Part shown: positions 41,478 through 50,496 of the stretch, piece by piece
How positions within the stretch are numbered: position 1 is the stretch's first letter
Layout of the letters: every line of letters starts with the position of its first letter
NCBI RefSeq assembly: GCF_002283365.1
Contig: NZ_MQWD01000001.1
Span: 497,694-561,693 of the forward strand
Source of the DNA: Rubrivirga marina
GTDB lineage: Bacteria; Bacteroidota; Rhodothermia; Rhodothermales; Rubricoccaceae
DNA length: 64,000 bases
Direction of reading: 5' to 3'
Notes under the pieces: generated by a model
The model's database searches: none
Told to the model about the DNA's origin: nothing
The model's input: only the letters and a program-made list of their open reading frames with translations
Made by a program: the position numbers and the translations under genes

Positions 41478-42635
41478 CTACTCGGCGGGGAGCGGGGCGA
41501 GGCGCCAGACGGCCCCGTTTCCGTCGTCGGTGAGGACGTAGACCGCGCCGTCGGGGCCCTGCTCCACGTCGCGGATCCGCACGCCGAGTTCGACGGTCTC
41601 CTCGTGCGTGACCATGTCGCCGTCGAGCTCGAGGCGGACGATGCCCTGGCGGCCGAGGCTGCCCAGCATCAGGCTGCCGGTCCACGCGGGGATCGTGCTG
41701 GAGGTGTAGAACAGCATCCCCGACGGCGAGATCACCGGCGACCAGTCGCGGACGGCGACCGTCAGGTCGGGCCGCGTCGAGGGGTCGGGGATTGAGGCGC
41801 CGCTGTACTCGGAGCCGGAGCTCACGAGCGGCCAGCCGTAGTTGGCGCCGCGCTCGATGAGGTTGAGCTCGTCGCCGCCGCGCGGGCCGAACTCGGCCTC
41901 CCAGATCTCGCCCGTCGTCGGGTGCACCGCGAGGCTCTGCGCGTTGCGGATGCCGTAGGCCCAGATCTCAGGCTCGGCGCCGTCCTGGCCCACGAACGGG
42001 TTGTCGTCGGGGACCGAGCCGTCCCGGTTGAGGCGGACGATCGTGCCGACCGTGTTGCCGAGGTCCTGAGCCGGGTCCTCCTGCCCGCGATCCCCCGAAG
42101 ACACGAGCAGCATCCCGTCGGGCGCGAACGCGATGCGCGACCCGAAGTGCCGGCCGCCGCGCTCGAACGGCGCCTGCACCCACAGGTCCTCGAAGCCGAC
42201 CAGCGCGCCGCCGTCGAGCCGGCCCCGTCCGACCGCCGTCGCCGCCCCACCGCTTGGCCCGGGCTTGGCGTAGGTCAGATACACGAGTTGGTTCGTCTCG
42301 AAGTCGGGGTCGAGGGCCACGTCGAGCAGCCCGCCCTGCCCGTCGTCGGCGACCTCGGGCGTGCCGGCGACCACGTCGAGCGTCCCGTCGCCCAGGAGAT
42401 GGAGGCGGCCGGCCCGCTCGGTCACGAGGGCCCGGCCGTCGGGGAGGAACGCGATCCCCCACGGGTGGTCGAGCCCCGACGCGACCTCGTAGACGCCGAG
42501 CGTCCCCGCTTCGGTCTCGACCGTCGTCTCGGGGTCCGCCGAAGCGGCCGCCGAGGCGGGCGGGGCCGGCTCCGGTTGGGCGCACGCGCCGACGGTCACG
42601 AACAGGGCGGCGGCGAGGAGAAGGACGCGGGGCAT
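41478..42635 (-). CDS. PQQ-dependent sugar dehydrogenase-family lipoprotein (copy 1)
   Basis: A 385-residue six-bladed propeller of the glucose/sorbosone dehydrogenase (GSDH) family. The chosen ATG 42635 gives signal MPRVLLLAAALFVTVGAC with lipidated Cys18. Family motifs are GLDHPWGIAFLPDGRALVTER, GGLLDVALDPDF, HFGSRIAFAPDG, ANYGWPLVSSGSEYSG and RIRDVEQGPDGAVYVLTDD. Soluble aldose sugar dehydrogenases of this type use PQQ and Ca2+ in the periplasm. It is followed by a paralog of the same length upstream. Which electron acceptor it uses is unknown. Confidence 0.88.
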   Translation of the reverse strand: MPRVLLLAAALFVTVGACAQPEPAPPASAAASADPETTVETEAGTLGVYEVASGLDHPWGIAFLPDGRALVTERAGRLHLLGDGTLDVVAGTPEVADDGQGGLLDVALDPDFETNQLVYLTYAKPGPSGGAATAVGRGRLDGGALVGFEDLWVQAPFERGGRHFGSRIAFAPDGMLLVSSGDRGQEDPAQDLGNTVGTIVRLNRDGSVPDDNPFVGQDGAEPEIWAYGIRNAQSLAVHPTTGEIWEAEFGPRGGDELNLIERGANYGWPLVSSGSEYSGASIPDPSTRPDLTVAVRDWSPVISPSGMLFYTSSTIPAWTGSLMLGSLGRQGIVRLELDGDMVTHEETVELGVRIRDVEQGPDGAVYVLTDDGNGAVWRLAPLPAE

Positions 42636-42707
42636 CACGACAAGGGGGAGCGGGCGCACGAGACCGCGCGGCCGGCGCCTCTGTTCCGACAGAGATCCGC
42701 CGCGGGG

Positions 42708-43865
42708 CTAGTTCGAGCCGTCCGGCGGCGACGTCTCGATGGCGCGGAGGACGAGGACCCGGCCCTCCGGATTCGGCTCGTCGGTGAGGAGGTAGAGCCG
42801 GCCGTCCGGCCCCTGCTCGACCTCCCGGATCCGCGGGCCGATCGGGAGCATCTCCTGGCCCGTCACCGCGCCGTCCTCGAGCGTCATCCGGACGAGGCTC
42901 CGGTAGACGAGGCTCCCGACCAGGAAGCTCCCCTGCCAGCCCGGGACCTCGGCGCCCGTGTAGTGGGCCATCCCCGACGGCGCGATCGACGCCGTCCAGA
43001 CGGCGACGGCGTCCTCGAACTCCGGCCGCGTGGGCGGGTCGGGGATGAGCTCGCCGTCGTAGTCCATGCCCCAGCTCACGACCGGCCAGCCGTAGTTGGC
43101 GCCGCGCTCGACGCGGTTGAACTCGTCGCCGCCGAGTGGCCCCATCTCAGCCACGTAGAGGTCGCCGGTGATCTTGTCGAAGGCGGCCGCCTGGATGTTG
43201 CGGTGGCCATAGCTCCAGATCTCGGGGCCGGCGCCGTCCTGCCCCACGAACGGGTTGTCGTCCGGAACCGAACCGTCCCGGTTGATCCGTACGACGGTGC
43301 CGAGGTGGTTCGAGAGATCCTGGGCCGGGTCGAACTGGAACCGCTCGCCGGTCGCGAGGAATAGGTGGCCGTCGGGCCCGAACGCGATCCGGCTCCCGAA
43401 GTGGGCGCCGCCCGACATGTAGGGCACGGACGTGAAGAGGGGCTCGAACCCCTCGATCCGGTCGTCGACGAACCGGCCGCGGCCGAGGGCCGACGCGGCG
43501 CCCTCACCGTCCGGGTTCGGGCGGGCGTAGGAGAGGTAGACGAAGCCGTTGTCCTCGAAGTCCGGGTCGAGCGCGACGTCGAGCAGGCCGCCCTGCCCAC
43601 GGGCCCACACCTCGGGGACGCCCTCGACCGGGCCCGAGACGCCGCCGTCGGGCGTCACGATGCGGAGGTGGCCCGGCCGCTCGGTCACGAGCATCCGGCC
43701 GTCGGGGAGGAACGTCATCCCCCAGGGCCGGTCGAGCCCGTCGGCGACGGGGTAGACGCCGACGGGGCCCGCGGCGGAGAGGAACGAGGCGATCTGGTTG
43801 GGCGGCGGCTGGGCGCTGGCGGGCGCCGCGAACGCGACGGCGGCGAGGAGGAGCAGGAGGCGCAT
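42708..43865 (-). CDS. PQQ-dependent sugar dehydrogenase-family protein (copy 2)
   Basis: A 385-residue paralog of the downstream gene, with a cleavable signal peptide MRLLLLLAAVAFAAPASAQ instead of a lipobox. The same blade motifs recur (GLDRPWGMTFLPDGRMLVTER, GGLLDVALDPDF, HFGSRIAFGPDG, ANYGWPVVSWGMDYDG, RIREVEQGPDGRLYLLTDE). It should be a soluble periplasmic dehydrogenase. The two arose by tandem duplication and then differ in how they are exported. The gap to copy 1 is 72 bp. Confidence 0.88.
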   Translation of the reverse strand: MRLLLLLAAVAFAAPASAQPPPNQIASFLSAAGPVGVYPVADGLDRPWGMTFLPDGRMLVTERPGHLRIVTPDGGVSGPVEGVPEVWARGQGGLLDVALDPDFEDNGFVYLSYARPNPDGEGAASALGRGRFVDDRIEGFEPLFTSVPYMSGGAHFGSRIAFGPDGHLFLATGERFQFDPAQDLSNHLGTVVRINRDGSVPDDNPFVGQDGAGPEIWSYGHRNIQAAAFDKITGDLYVAEMGPLGGDEFNRVERGANYGWPVVSWGMDYDGELIPDPPTRPEFEDAVAVWTASIAPSGMAHYTGAEVPGWQGSFLVGSLVYRSLVRMTLEDGAVTGQEMLPIGPRIREVEQGPDGRLYLLTDEPNPEGRVLVLRAIETSPPDGSN

Positions 43866-43961
43866 GGGGAGTCGGGAGAGGTGCCCCGGGCCCACCGGTC
43901 GGCGCCGCCCCCCGTTCCGCCCCCCCGCGGGGTCAGGGCGTTCCCCGATCTCCTCCCCCCT

Positions 43962-43981
43962 CCGCCTCGGTGCCGAGGCGG
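43962..43981 (-). terminator. Gene-end palindrome downstream of the haloalkane dehalogenase gene
   Basis: CCGCCTCGGTGCCGAGGCGG, one centre base changed from the 20-bp consensus, lies 18 nt after the dehalogenase stop codon. Confidence 0.5.
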
Positions 43982-43999
43982 GGCGGGCCGGCGGCGCTG

Positions 44000-44929
44000 C
44001 TAGGCGGACGACGCCGCGTCCATGAACGCGACCACGTGATCGGCGATCTCGGCCCCGCTCGCGTCCTGCAGAAAGTGGCCGCCGCGCACGAACGTCGGCG
44101 CCGCGGCGGTCGGGACGAGGCGCTCGAACGTTTTCCAGGCGCCGCCCAGGATCGGGTCGGACGCGGACCAGACGAGGAGGCACGGCTTGTCCCACATCGC
44201 CAGCGCCGCGCGGGCCCGCACCATCACCTCGGCGACCGGGTCGGACGGGTCGCTCGGGACGAGGAGCGGCCACGTCGCCGCGCCCGCCTTGTGCCGCGCC
44301 GACGGGAACGGTGCCGTGTAGCCCTGGACGAACGGCGCCTGCCGCGCCGGCAGCGCGATCCGCATCAGCGCGCCGATGGGGAGGTGCCGGCCCAGGACCC
44401 GCACGCTCGCCTTCCACACCTTGAACCCAAGCGTCGGCCGCTCGCGGCCGGTCGGGAGGAACGTGTTCATCACCACGAGCCGGGCGATCCGGTCCGGGAC
44501 GTCGAGCGCGGCCGCCGGCAGGCCCATCAGCCCGCCCCAGTCCTGGACCACGAGCGTCACGTTCCGCAGGTCGAGCTGGCGGACGACGTCGAGGAGCGCG
44601 GCCCGGAACAACTCGTAGGTGTAGGCGCTCGTCCGCGTCGGCTTGTCGCTCCGCCCGAAGCCCGGGAAGTCGAACGCGACGGCGCGGTGGCCGGCCGCCA
44701 CGACCGGCGGAATCATCCGGCGGTAGAGGTAGCTCCACGACGGCTCGCCGTGGAGCATCAGCACGGTCTCGGCCGCGCCGCGCGGCCCCTCGTCCACAAC
44801 GTGGAGGCGGAGCGGGCCGTCGAGGCCGGGCAGGTCGGCCCAGAGGTACTGCGGCGCGAAGGGCCACTCGGGCAGCCCGTCGAAGCGGGCGTCGGGCGTG
44901 CGGACGACGTTCGGGGGGAGGTCAGGCAC
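44000..44929 (-). CDS. Haloalkane dehalogenase
   Basis: A 309-residue alpha/beta hydrolase of the haloalkane dehalogenase family (subfamily I-like). The oxyanion motif is LMLHGEPSWSYLYR, the nucleophile is Asp130 with halide-binding Trp131 (VVQDWGG), the catalytic acid is likely Asp258 (WSASDPILGG) and the His is His285 (GGHFLQD). It cleaves carbon-halogen bonds of haloalkanes with water to give an alcohol and halide. The Asp nucleophile rather than Ser rules out an esterase. It overlaps the upstream DUF4260 gene by 8 nt, so the two are one unit. Confidence 0.9.
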   Translation of the reverse strand: MPDLPPNVVRTPDARFDGLPEWPFAPQYLWADLPGLDGPLRLHVVDEGPRGAAETVLMLHGEPSWSYLYRRMIPPVVAAGHRAVAFDFPGFGRSDKPTRTSAYTYELFRAALLDVVRQLDLRNVTLVVQDWGGLMGLPAAALDVPDRIARLVVMNTFLPTGRERPTLGFKVWKASVRVLGRHLPIGALMRIALPARQAPFVQGYTAPFPSARHKAGAATWPLLVPSDPSDPVAEVMVRARAALAMWDKPCLLVWSASDPILGGAWKTFERLVPTAAAPTFVRGGHFLQDASGAEIADHVVAFMDAASSA

Positions 44930-45287
44930 GGCGGGCGGGGCCGATGGGGCCGAGGTGCGTCTGGTGAAACCCGTCGGGGAGCTTCAGGCCGTAGCCGAGT
45001 GCGCGGTCGAGCCCGATGTGCGCGGCCCAGACGAGCGCGACGGGCAGGCCGAGGGCCCACCCCGCGCTGTACGCGACGGCGGCCAGCAGGGTAGGCACGG
45101 CGTACGTGTGGGCCGCGTTGTACATCGCGGCGCCGACGTGCGGTCCGCGGAGGTAGCCGACCGCCGAGAGATCGGGCGCGAAGAGGAGCCCCACGAAGAG
45201 CCACCACGAGGCGCCCGTCAGCGCGTAGCCCCAGACGGCGACGGCGAGGGCCGCCAGCCCTTCGAGGCGGAGGAGAGTCCGGGTCAT
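44922..45287 (-). CDS. DUF4260-family membrane protein
   Basis: A 121-residue protein with four hydrophobic segments. Family pattern: WWLFVGLLFAPDLSAVGYLRGPHVGAAMYNAAHTYAVPTLL and WAAHIGLDRALGYGLKLPDGFHQTHLG. His, Asn and Asp residues in these stretches suggest a buried polar or metal site. The function of DUF4260 is unknown. It is co-transcribed with the haloalkane dehalogenase (8-nt overlap), which may be accidental. Confidence 0.85.
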   Translation of the reverse strand: MTRTLLRLEGLAALAVAVWGYALTGASWWLFVGLLFAPDLSAVGYLRGPHVGAAMYNAAHTYAVPTLLAAVAYSAGWALGLPVALVWAAHIGLDRALGYGLKLPDGFHQTHLGPIGPARRA

Positions 45288-45358
45288 CCCGGAGACTACG
45301 GCGAGCCACCCCGGGCCTCGCAGGACACAAACGCCATCGTCGCACCGTACGCACCCCG

Positions 45359-47188
45359 ATGCTCCCCGAGACCGCGCCTGCTCCGCCTGCCCCCGCCTCG
45401 GCCCCGAGGCGGGCGGACCCGCCCGAGGCCCCTGCGGTCATCGAGGTCGCGCGGCCGGCGCGGCGGCGGTTCCGGCTCGCGCGGGCCTACGCGGCGGCGC
45501 TCCGCGTGGCCGCGAGCTACCTGTGGTTCGAGGTCTGGGCCCGGCTCCGCGGGCCGCGCTGGCGGGCGCGGCGGGCGCCCGCGCTCCACGCCCGCAACGG
45601 GCGCCGCGTGCGGCGGGCCATCCTCCGGCTGCGGGGCCTGTTCATCAAGGCCGGCCAGCTGGCGAGCGTCCTCACGACGCTCCTCCCCGAGCCGTTCCGC
45701 GTGGAGTTGGAGGGGCTCCAGGACCGCGTGCCGGCGAGCCCGCCCGAGGCCGCCCGCGCCCGGATCGAGGCCGAGCTGGGCGCCCTGCCCGAGGCGCTCT
45801 TCGCCACGTTCGACGCGCTGCCCGTCGCGAGCGCCTCGCTCGCGCAGGTCCACCGCGCGACGCTCCTGACAGCGCCCGACTCCGCCCGCCTCGACGCCGA
45901 GGGGGGGCCACCCGGCGGCGACGGCGCGGCCGGCGCCCTCCGCACGGTCGCCGTGAAGGTCCAGCACGCCGACATCGACGCCATCGCGCGGCTCGACCTC
46001 AGCGCCATCGAGACCATCCTCCGGGCCGTCGGGCGCGTGTTCGGGATTCGCGGGCTGCGCGAGCAGTTCCGCGAGATCGAGGACGTCATCTTGGGCGAGC
46101 TCGACTTCGAGCGCGAGGCCGCCAGCGCCGCCGAGATCGGGCGGAATCTGGGCCGCGGCGTCTCGGTCCCGGCCGTCGTCCCCGAACGCTCGACGCGGCG
46201 CGTCCTGACGACCGACTACGTGGACGGGATCAAGGCCGGCGACCTCGGGGCGCTCGACGCGGCGGGCGTGGACCGGCCGGCGCTCGCCGAGCGGATCCTC
46301 GACACGTACGGCGCGATGATCTTCCGTGACGGGCTCTACCACGCCGACCCGCACCCGGGCAACCTCCTCGTCCGCCCGGACCCGGCGCAGCCCGACGGGT
46401 TCGAGCTCGTGTTCCTCGACTTCGGGGCCGTCGCCCGGCTGACGCCCGAGATGCGGACGGGTCTGGCCGAGATGGTCGCCGGCGTCCTCGCCCGCGACGC
46501 CACGCGCGTCACGGCCGCCCTCGACACGATGGGGTTCACGGCCGACGGCGGCTCGCTGGAGGCGAACGCGGCCGTCCGCCAGCTCATCGAGGGCGTCCAC
46601 GAGCGGATGCTCCGCGGGGCCGACCCGATGGCGTGGCGCCTCGGCGACCTCACGCTCGACATGGCGCTCCAGCACAAGATGGACGCGTTCGACGAGATGG
46701 CCGACCTCGGCGTCTCCGTGACCGACCTCGCCAGCGCCTTCCGCGTCCCGCGCGACTGGATCCTGCTGGAGCGGACGGCGCTCCTGCTCATCGGCCTGTG
46801 CGCCGCGCTCGACCCGAACGTCAACCCGCTCCGGGTGCTGGAGCCGCACATCCGGCCGCTCACGCGCGAGGCCGTGCCCGAGATCGGGCGGGCGCTCTGG
46901 GCCGAGGTCCAGTCGGCCGGTCGGATCCTGCTCGGCCTCCCGGCCCGGGCCGACCGGGTCCTCGCCGAGGCCGAGGCGGGCTCGCTCACCGTCCGCGACC
47001 CCGCAGCCGTGGCGGCGACCGAGCGGCTGGCGCGGTCGGTCCGCGGGCTGGCGTCGGCCGTCGGCGCCGTCGGGACGGGCGGGATCGCCTACGCGGCCTA
47101 CGCGGGCGGCGACGGCGGGATCGCGCTCGCGCTGGCCGCCGTCGCGGCGCTCTTCGGGATCGGGTCGCTCCGGGCGGGACGGCGGTGA
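45359..47188 (+). CDS. UbiB/ABC1 (AarF) family atypical kinase
   Basis: A 609-residue protein. UbiB-family marks are LRGLFIKAGQLASVLTTLLP (the KxGQ motif), the Ala-rich loop LPVASASLAQVHRA, DVILGELDFEREA, the catalytic HADPHPGNLLV and LDFGAVARL, and two C-terminal membrane helices (GTGGIAYAAYAGGDGGIALALAAVAALFGI). The family acts as ATPase or kinase in quinone synthesis and lipid homeostasis at the inner membrane. The N terminus (about residues 10-20) is encoded across a copy of the gene-end palindrome. A linker with SARLDAEGGPPGGDG interrupts the N-lobe. Upstream is divergent DUF4260. Confidence 0.88.
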   Translation: MLPETAPAPPAPASAPRRADPPEAPAVIEVARPARRRFRLARAYAAALRVAASYLWFEVWARLRGPRWRARRAPALHARNGRRVRRAILRLRGLFIKAGQLASVLTTLLPEPFRVELEGLQDRVPASPPEAARARIEAELGALPEALFATFDALPVASASLAQVHRATLLTAPDSARLDAEGGPPGGDGAAGALRTVAVKVQHADIDAIARLDLSAIETILRAVGRVFGIRGLREQFREIEDVILGELDFEREAASAAEIGRNLGRGVSVPAVVPERSTRRVLTTDYVDGIKAGDLGALDAAGVDRPALAERILDTYGAMIFRDGLYHADPHPGNLLVRPDPAQPDGFELVFLDFGAVARLTPEMRTGLAEMVAGVLARDATRVTAALDTMGFTADGGSLEANAAVRQLIEGVHERMLRGADPMAWRLGDLTLDMALQHKMDAFDEMADLGVSVTDLASAFRVPRDWILLERTALLLIGLCAALDPNVNPLRVLEPHIRPLTREAVPEIGRALWAEVQSAGRILLGLPARADRVLAEAEAGSLTVRDPAAVAATERLARSVRGLASAVGAVGTGGIAYAAYAGGDGGIALALAAVAALFGIGSLRAGRR

Positions 47189-47231
47189 GATCCCGTGACG
47201 ATTCGTGACGGTCGCCCCCCCAGCGGCCCGA

Positions 47232-47239
47232 TAGGTTCG
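47232..47239 (+). promoter_or_regulatory. Candidate -7 box of the serine hydrolase gene
   Basis: TAGGTTCG lies 32 nt before the GTG at 47264 and matches TAnnTTTG at seven of eight positions with the degenerate ones included. Confidence 0.4.
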
Positions 47240-47263
47240 CCCCGACCGCCGCCCCGACCCGCC

Positions 47264-48565
47264 GTGCTTCGTCCCCTCCTCGCCGCCATTCTCCTCGCAA
47301 CCGCCGCCCACGCACAGACCGACGTCCGCGCTGAGCGGGTCGCCCGGCTCGACTCGGCGCTGGCGGCTCTCCACACCGACGGCCTCTTCAGCGGCACCCT
47401 CGCCATCTCCGACGCCAGCGGGGAGATCGTCTACCGCTACGCTGCCGGCACGCACGCGGGCGAGCCGGTCACGACCGCGACGCCGCTCTACGTCGCGTCG
47501 GTCTCCAAGATGATGACGGCCGCGGCCGCCCTGTCGCTCGTCGCCGACGGCCGGATCGGGCTGGACGACCCCGTCGCCCGGCACCTCGACGCGTGGCCCT
47601 ACCCCGAGGTCACGGTCCGCCACCTTCTCGACCAGACGGCCGGCCTCCACTTCCTGACGACGATCACCGCGCACGCCGACACCACGCGGCCCGTGACGTC
47701 GGCGATGGCGCGGGCCCTCCTCGCCGAGCACCGGCCGGGCCTCGCCTTCGCGCCCGGGAGCGCGTTCGCGTACGACAACGCGAACTACGCGGCGCTCGCC
47801 TGGCTTCTCGGCGCCGTCACCGGGCAGCCGCACGGCGAGGTCCTCCGGGAGCGGGTCTTCGAGCCGGCCGGGATGACGGACGCGTTCGTCGGACCGTCGG
47901 GCGAGGTCCCATGGATTGCGTGGGCCGGCGGCGACGGCGACGCCGTCCACGCGTCGGTCGAGCACCTCCTCGCCTTCGACGACGCGTTCTGGACGGGGCG
48001 GATCGTGCCCGACTCGCTCGTCCGCGCCGCCCTCACCCCGCCGACGTTGGCAGACGGCGGGGCCAGCCGCTACGTGTTCGGCCGGTTCGTCCAGGACGAG
48101 CCGTGGCCCCTCGTGGGGCATTGGGGGGAGGGCGACGAGGTCAAGACCGGCCTCTGGCGCGAGCGCGCGGAGGGCGGCCTGCCGGGGACGACGTACGCCA
48201 TCGAGGCCACGGACGACGGCGTCCACCGGACGCCGGTCCTCGGCGCGGTCCTCTCGATCTGGAAAGGCGAGCCGTTCGAGTTCCCCCAGCCCCGCCCCGT
48301 CGCCGACGTCCCCGACGCGGTCCTCGCCCGTCACGTCGGCGACTACAGCTCGAACTTCGGCCTCCTCCACATCACCCTCGAAGGCGGCCAGCTCCACCTG
48401 GAACCCGAAGGGGCCGGCGGGTCCGAGCCGCTCATCGCCGCGTCGGAGACCGTGTTCTACTTCGGTGGGCAGGACCTCACATGGGAGTTCGTCGTCGAGG
48501 ACGGGCGGACGGTCGGGCTCCAGCTCCAGGGCCAGCCCGAGACGTACGGGGCGCGCGTCGAGTAG
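47264..48565 (+). CDS. Exported beta-lactamase-fold serine hydrolase
   Basis: A 433-residue class C beta-lactamase/D-Ala-D-Ala carboxypeptidase-like hydrolase from GTG 47264, with signal peptide VLRPLLAAILLATAAHAQ. The active-site SxxK is Ser79-Val-Ser-Lys82 (ASVSKMM). The second motif is YDN (FAYDNANYAAL) and a third HxG-like segment is VGHWGEG. A C-terminal beta domain of about 80 residues (FEFPQPRPVADVPDAVLARHVGDYSS) is typical of esterase/peptidase S12 proteins. It acts in the periplasm or at the surface. The substrate (peptidoglycan peptide, ester or beta-lactam) is not clear. Confidence 0.85.
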   Translation: MLRPLLAAILLATAAHAQTDVRAERVARLDSALAALHTDGLFSGTLAISDASGEIVYRYAAGTHAGEPVTTATPLYVASVSKMMTAAAALSLVADGRIGLDDPVARHLDAWPYPEVTVRHLLDQTAGLHFLTTITAHADTTRPVTSAMARALLAEHRPGLAFAPGSAFAYDNANYAALAWLLGAVTGQPHGEVLRERVFEPAGMTDAFVGPSGEVPWIAWAGGDGDAVHASVEHLLAFDDAFWTGRIVPDSLVRAALTPPTLADGGASRYVFGRFVQDEPWPLVGHWGEGDEVKTGLWRERAEGGLPGTTYAIEATDDGVHRTPVLGAVLSIWKGEPFEFPQPRPVADVPDAVLARHVGDYSSNFGLLHITLEGGQLHLEPEGAGGSEPLIAASETVFYFGGQDLTWEFVVEDGRTVGLQLQGQPETYGARVE

Positions 48566-48566
48566 G

Positions 48567-48588
48567 CCCGCCTCGGCGCCGAGGCGGG
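48567..48588. terminator. Shared gene-end palindrome between convergent genes
   Basis: CCCGCCTCGGCGCCGAGGCGGG is a perfect 22-bp palindrome (the 20-bp core plus one matching pair), starting 1 nt after the serine hydrolase stop and 22 nt before the pyrophosphatase stop. Confidence 0.6.
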
Positions 48589-48610
48589 CGGGGCCAGCCC
48601 GTGACCGCCT

Positions 48611-49234
48611 TCACCCCGGCCCCTCGAACTCGTCGGCGTAGTCGGCCCGGGCGGCCTCGACGACCTCGAAGGCGTGCTCGCGGCCGTAGGTCCGAGCGAT
48701 CGACGCGTCGGACTTGCTGCCGGGGACCAGCTTGTAGGTCGAGAAGTAGTGCGTGAGCCGCTCGACGAGCTTGTCGGGGAGCTGGTCGAGGTCCTCGACG
48801 TCGCCCCAGAACAGGTCGCCCTGGAGGACGGCCACGATCTTGTCGTCGGCCTCGCCGTTGTCGATCATCTGGAGCCCGCCGACGACGCGGGCGGCCAGCG
48901 TGATGTCGCCGCGGTCGATCTGGCGCTCGGAGATGACGCAGACGTCGAGCGGGTCGCCGTCGCCGCGCTCGGCCTCGGGGCCGGAGAGGGCCGCCACGCG
49001 GTCGGCGCAGTACGTCCGTGGGACGAACCCGTAGAGCGTCGGCGGGTGCGACGACGACCGCTGCGGCCGGTCGACGCGCGTGTAGCCGGTGACCTTGTCG
49101 AGCTCGTACTTGACCGCGTCGAACGGCGTGATCTCCACGTAGGCCGTGACGACGCGCGGCGCGTCGGGGCCTGCGTCGAGGCCGTGCCACGGGTGCGGGC
49201 GCCAGCGGAAGAACGGGGACGGGAAGGCGGGCAT
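48611..49234 (-). CDS. ppa: Inorganic pyrophosphatase (family I)
   Basis: A 207-residue soluble enzyme that hydrolyses pyrophosphate to two phosphates. The signature [10 protein letters not shown] with its Asp residues, the preceding YGFVPRTYC and [26 protein letters not shown] are standard family I elements. The start ATG 49234 gives a normal length; the frame is open further upstream. It diverges from an alpha/beta hydrolase. Essential housekeeping role in driving biosynthesis. Confidence 0.95.
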   Translation of the reverse strand: MPAFPSPFFRWRPHPWHGLDAGPDAPRVVTAYVEITPFDAVKYELDKVTGYTRVDRPQRSSSHPPTLYGFVPRTYCADRVAALSGPEAERGDGDPLDVCVISERQIDRGDITLAARVVGGLQMIDNGEADDKIVAVLQGDLFWGDVEDLDQLPDKLVERLTHYFSTYKLVPGSKSDASIARTYGREHAFEVVEAARADYADEFEGPG

Positions 49235-49458
49235 CGGGCCGGGCGAGGAAGGGCCAGGGGGACGCCCGCCGACCGTCCGGGTTGCGCGTTCGCACGGGCT
49301 TCCCGGAGCGCCGACGGCGGAAGACCGGAAGCCGACCCGGATGGAGTAAGCGTCGTCCTGAACTGCGGATGATGATTGCAAAAACCGCCAATCTGACACG
49401 GAGTGGCCGGTTGACACCCTAAGCGCCTTCGCTCCCCTCCCCCTCTTCTTTCCCTCTC

Positions 49459-50346
49459 ATGCCGCACATCACCACCACCTCCGCCCAGCCCACCGCCGAG
49501 CTGTTCTACCAGGACAACAACCCCGAGGGCACGGCCGGGACGGTCGTCCTCATCCACGGCTGGCCGCTCAGCCAGTTCATGTTCGAGCCCCAGGTCTGGG
49601 CGCTCACCGAGGCCGGCTACCGCGTGGTCGCCTACGACCGCCGCGGGTTCGGGTCCTCCGCGTTCGTCCAGGGCGGCTACGACTACGACACGTTCGCGGC
49701 CGACCTCAAGGACCTCCTCGAGACGCTCGACCTGACGGACGTCGACCTCGTCGGCTTCTCGATGGGCGGCGGCGAGCTCGGGCGCTACGTCGGGCGCTAC
49801 GGGACCGACCGCGTCCGGAGCCTCACGTTCATGAGCTCCGTCTTCCCGTACATGCTCAAGACCGACGACAACCCGAACGGCGTCCCGAAGAGCACCTTCG
49901 AGGACATGAAGGCCGGCATCAAGGACGACCGCCCGGCGTTCATGGAGAGCTTCGGCAAGCAGTTCGTCAACTACGACAAGCTCTCGGACCGCGTCTCGGA
50001 GCCGCTCCTCCACTTCCACTGGGGCATCGCGACCGGCGCCCAGCCGAAGGCGATCGTCGACTGCGTCGACGCGTTCGGCATGACCGACCTCCGCCCCGAC
50101 GCGGCCAAGATCGACGTGCCGGCCCTCTTCATCCACGGCGACGACGACCAGATCGTCCCGTTCGAGACGTCGGCCCAGACCGGCAGCGAGCTCGTCGCGG
50201 GCAGCCGCGTGCTCACGGTCGAGGGCGGCCCGCACGGGCTGAACCTCACGCACACCGACGAGGTCAACGAGGCGCTCCTGAGCTTCCTCAAGGACCCGCA
50301 GAACGCGACGGTCGGCGAGCCGGCCCGCCAGCTCGAGACCGCCTAG
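49459..50346 (+). CDS. Alpha/beta hydrolase, non-heme chloroperoxidase-like
   Basis: A 295-residue cytosolic alpha/beta hydrolase. The oxyanion motif is VLIHGWPLSQFMF, the nucleophile is Ser in GFSMGGGE, the acid is Asp in FIHGDDDQIVPF, and the His is in EGGPHGLNLTH. This pattern (HGWPLS, GFSMGGGE) is that of cofactor-free bromoperoxidase/perhydrolase-like enzymes and esterases. Peroxidase and esterase activity are both known in the family. The upstream region has a pyrimidine-rich leader and no SD sequence. A hairpin follows it. Confidence 0.85.
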   Translation: MPHITTTSAQPTAELFYQDNNPEGTAGTVVLIHGWPLSQFMFEPQVWALTEAGYRVVAYDRRGFGSSAFVQGGYDYDTFAADLKDLLETLDLTDVDLVGFSMGGGELGRYVGRYGTDRVRSLTFMSSVFPYMLKTDDNPNGVPKSTFEDMKAGIKDDRPAFMESFGKQFVNYDKLSDRVSEPLLHFHWGIATGAQPKAIVDCVDAFGMTDLRPDAAKIDVPALFIHGDDDQIVPFETSAQTGSELVAGSRVLTVEGGPHGLNLTHTDEVNEALLSFLKDPQNATVGEPARQLETA

Positions 50347-50387
50347 CGCGGCCCCGACGGCGTTCGGCCGTCCGCAGCCCTGCCACA

Positions 50388-50421
50388 CCGCCCGCCTCGG
50401 CCCCGCGCCCGAGGCGGGCGG
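50388..50421 (+). terminator. Hairpin after the alpha/beta hydrolase gene
   Basis: CCGCCCGCCTCGG (50388-50400), an 8-nt loop, and CCGAGGCGGGCGG (50409-50421) form a perfect 13-bp stem, an extended member of the gene-end palindrome family. It lies 41 nt after the stop codon. Confidence 0.6.
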
Positions 50422-50496
50422 TCTGCGTTCGTGGCGGGAGCGTGACCCCGAGCGCACGACGGCACCGGAGGAAGGGGCGGACCTTCTCGACCCGCT

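Noticed and set aside
45296-48397. Minus-strand frame of 1033 codons opposite UbiB and the serine hydrolase
   Set aside because: The UbiB and hydrolase frames carry all family motifs; this frame is an antisense shadow.
47264-48565. Calling the serine hydrolase an antibiotic beta-lactamase
   Set aside because: SxxK and YDN are shared by esterases and peptidases of the S12 family; there is no specific KTG motif to support a beta-lactamase call.
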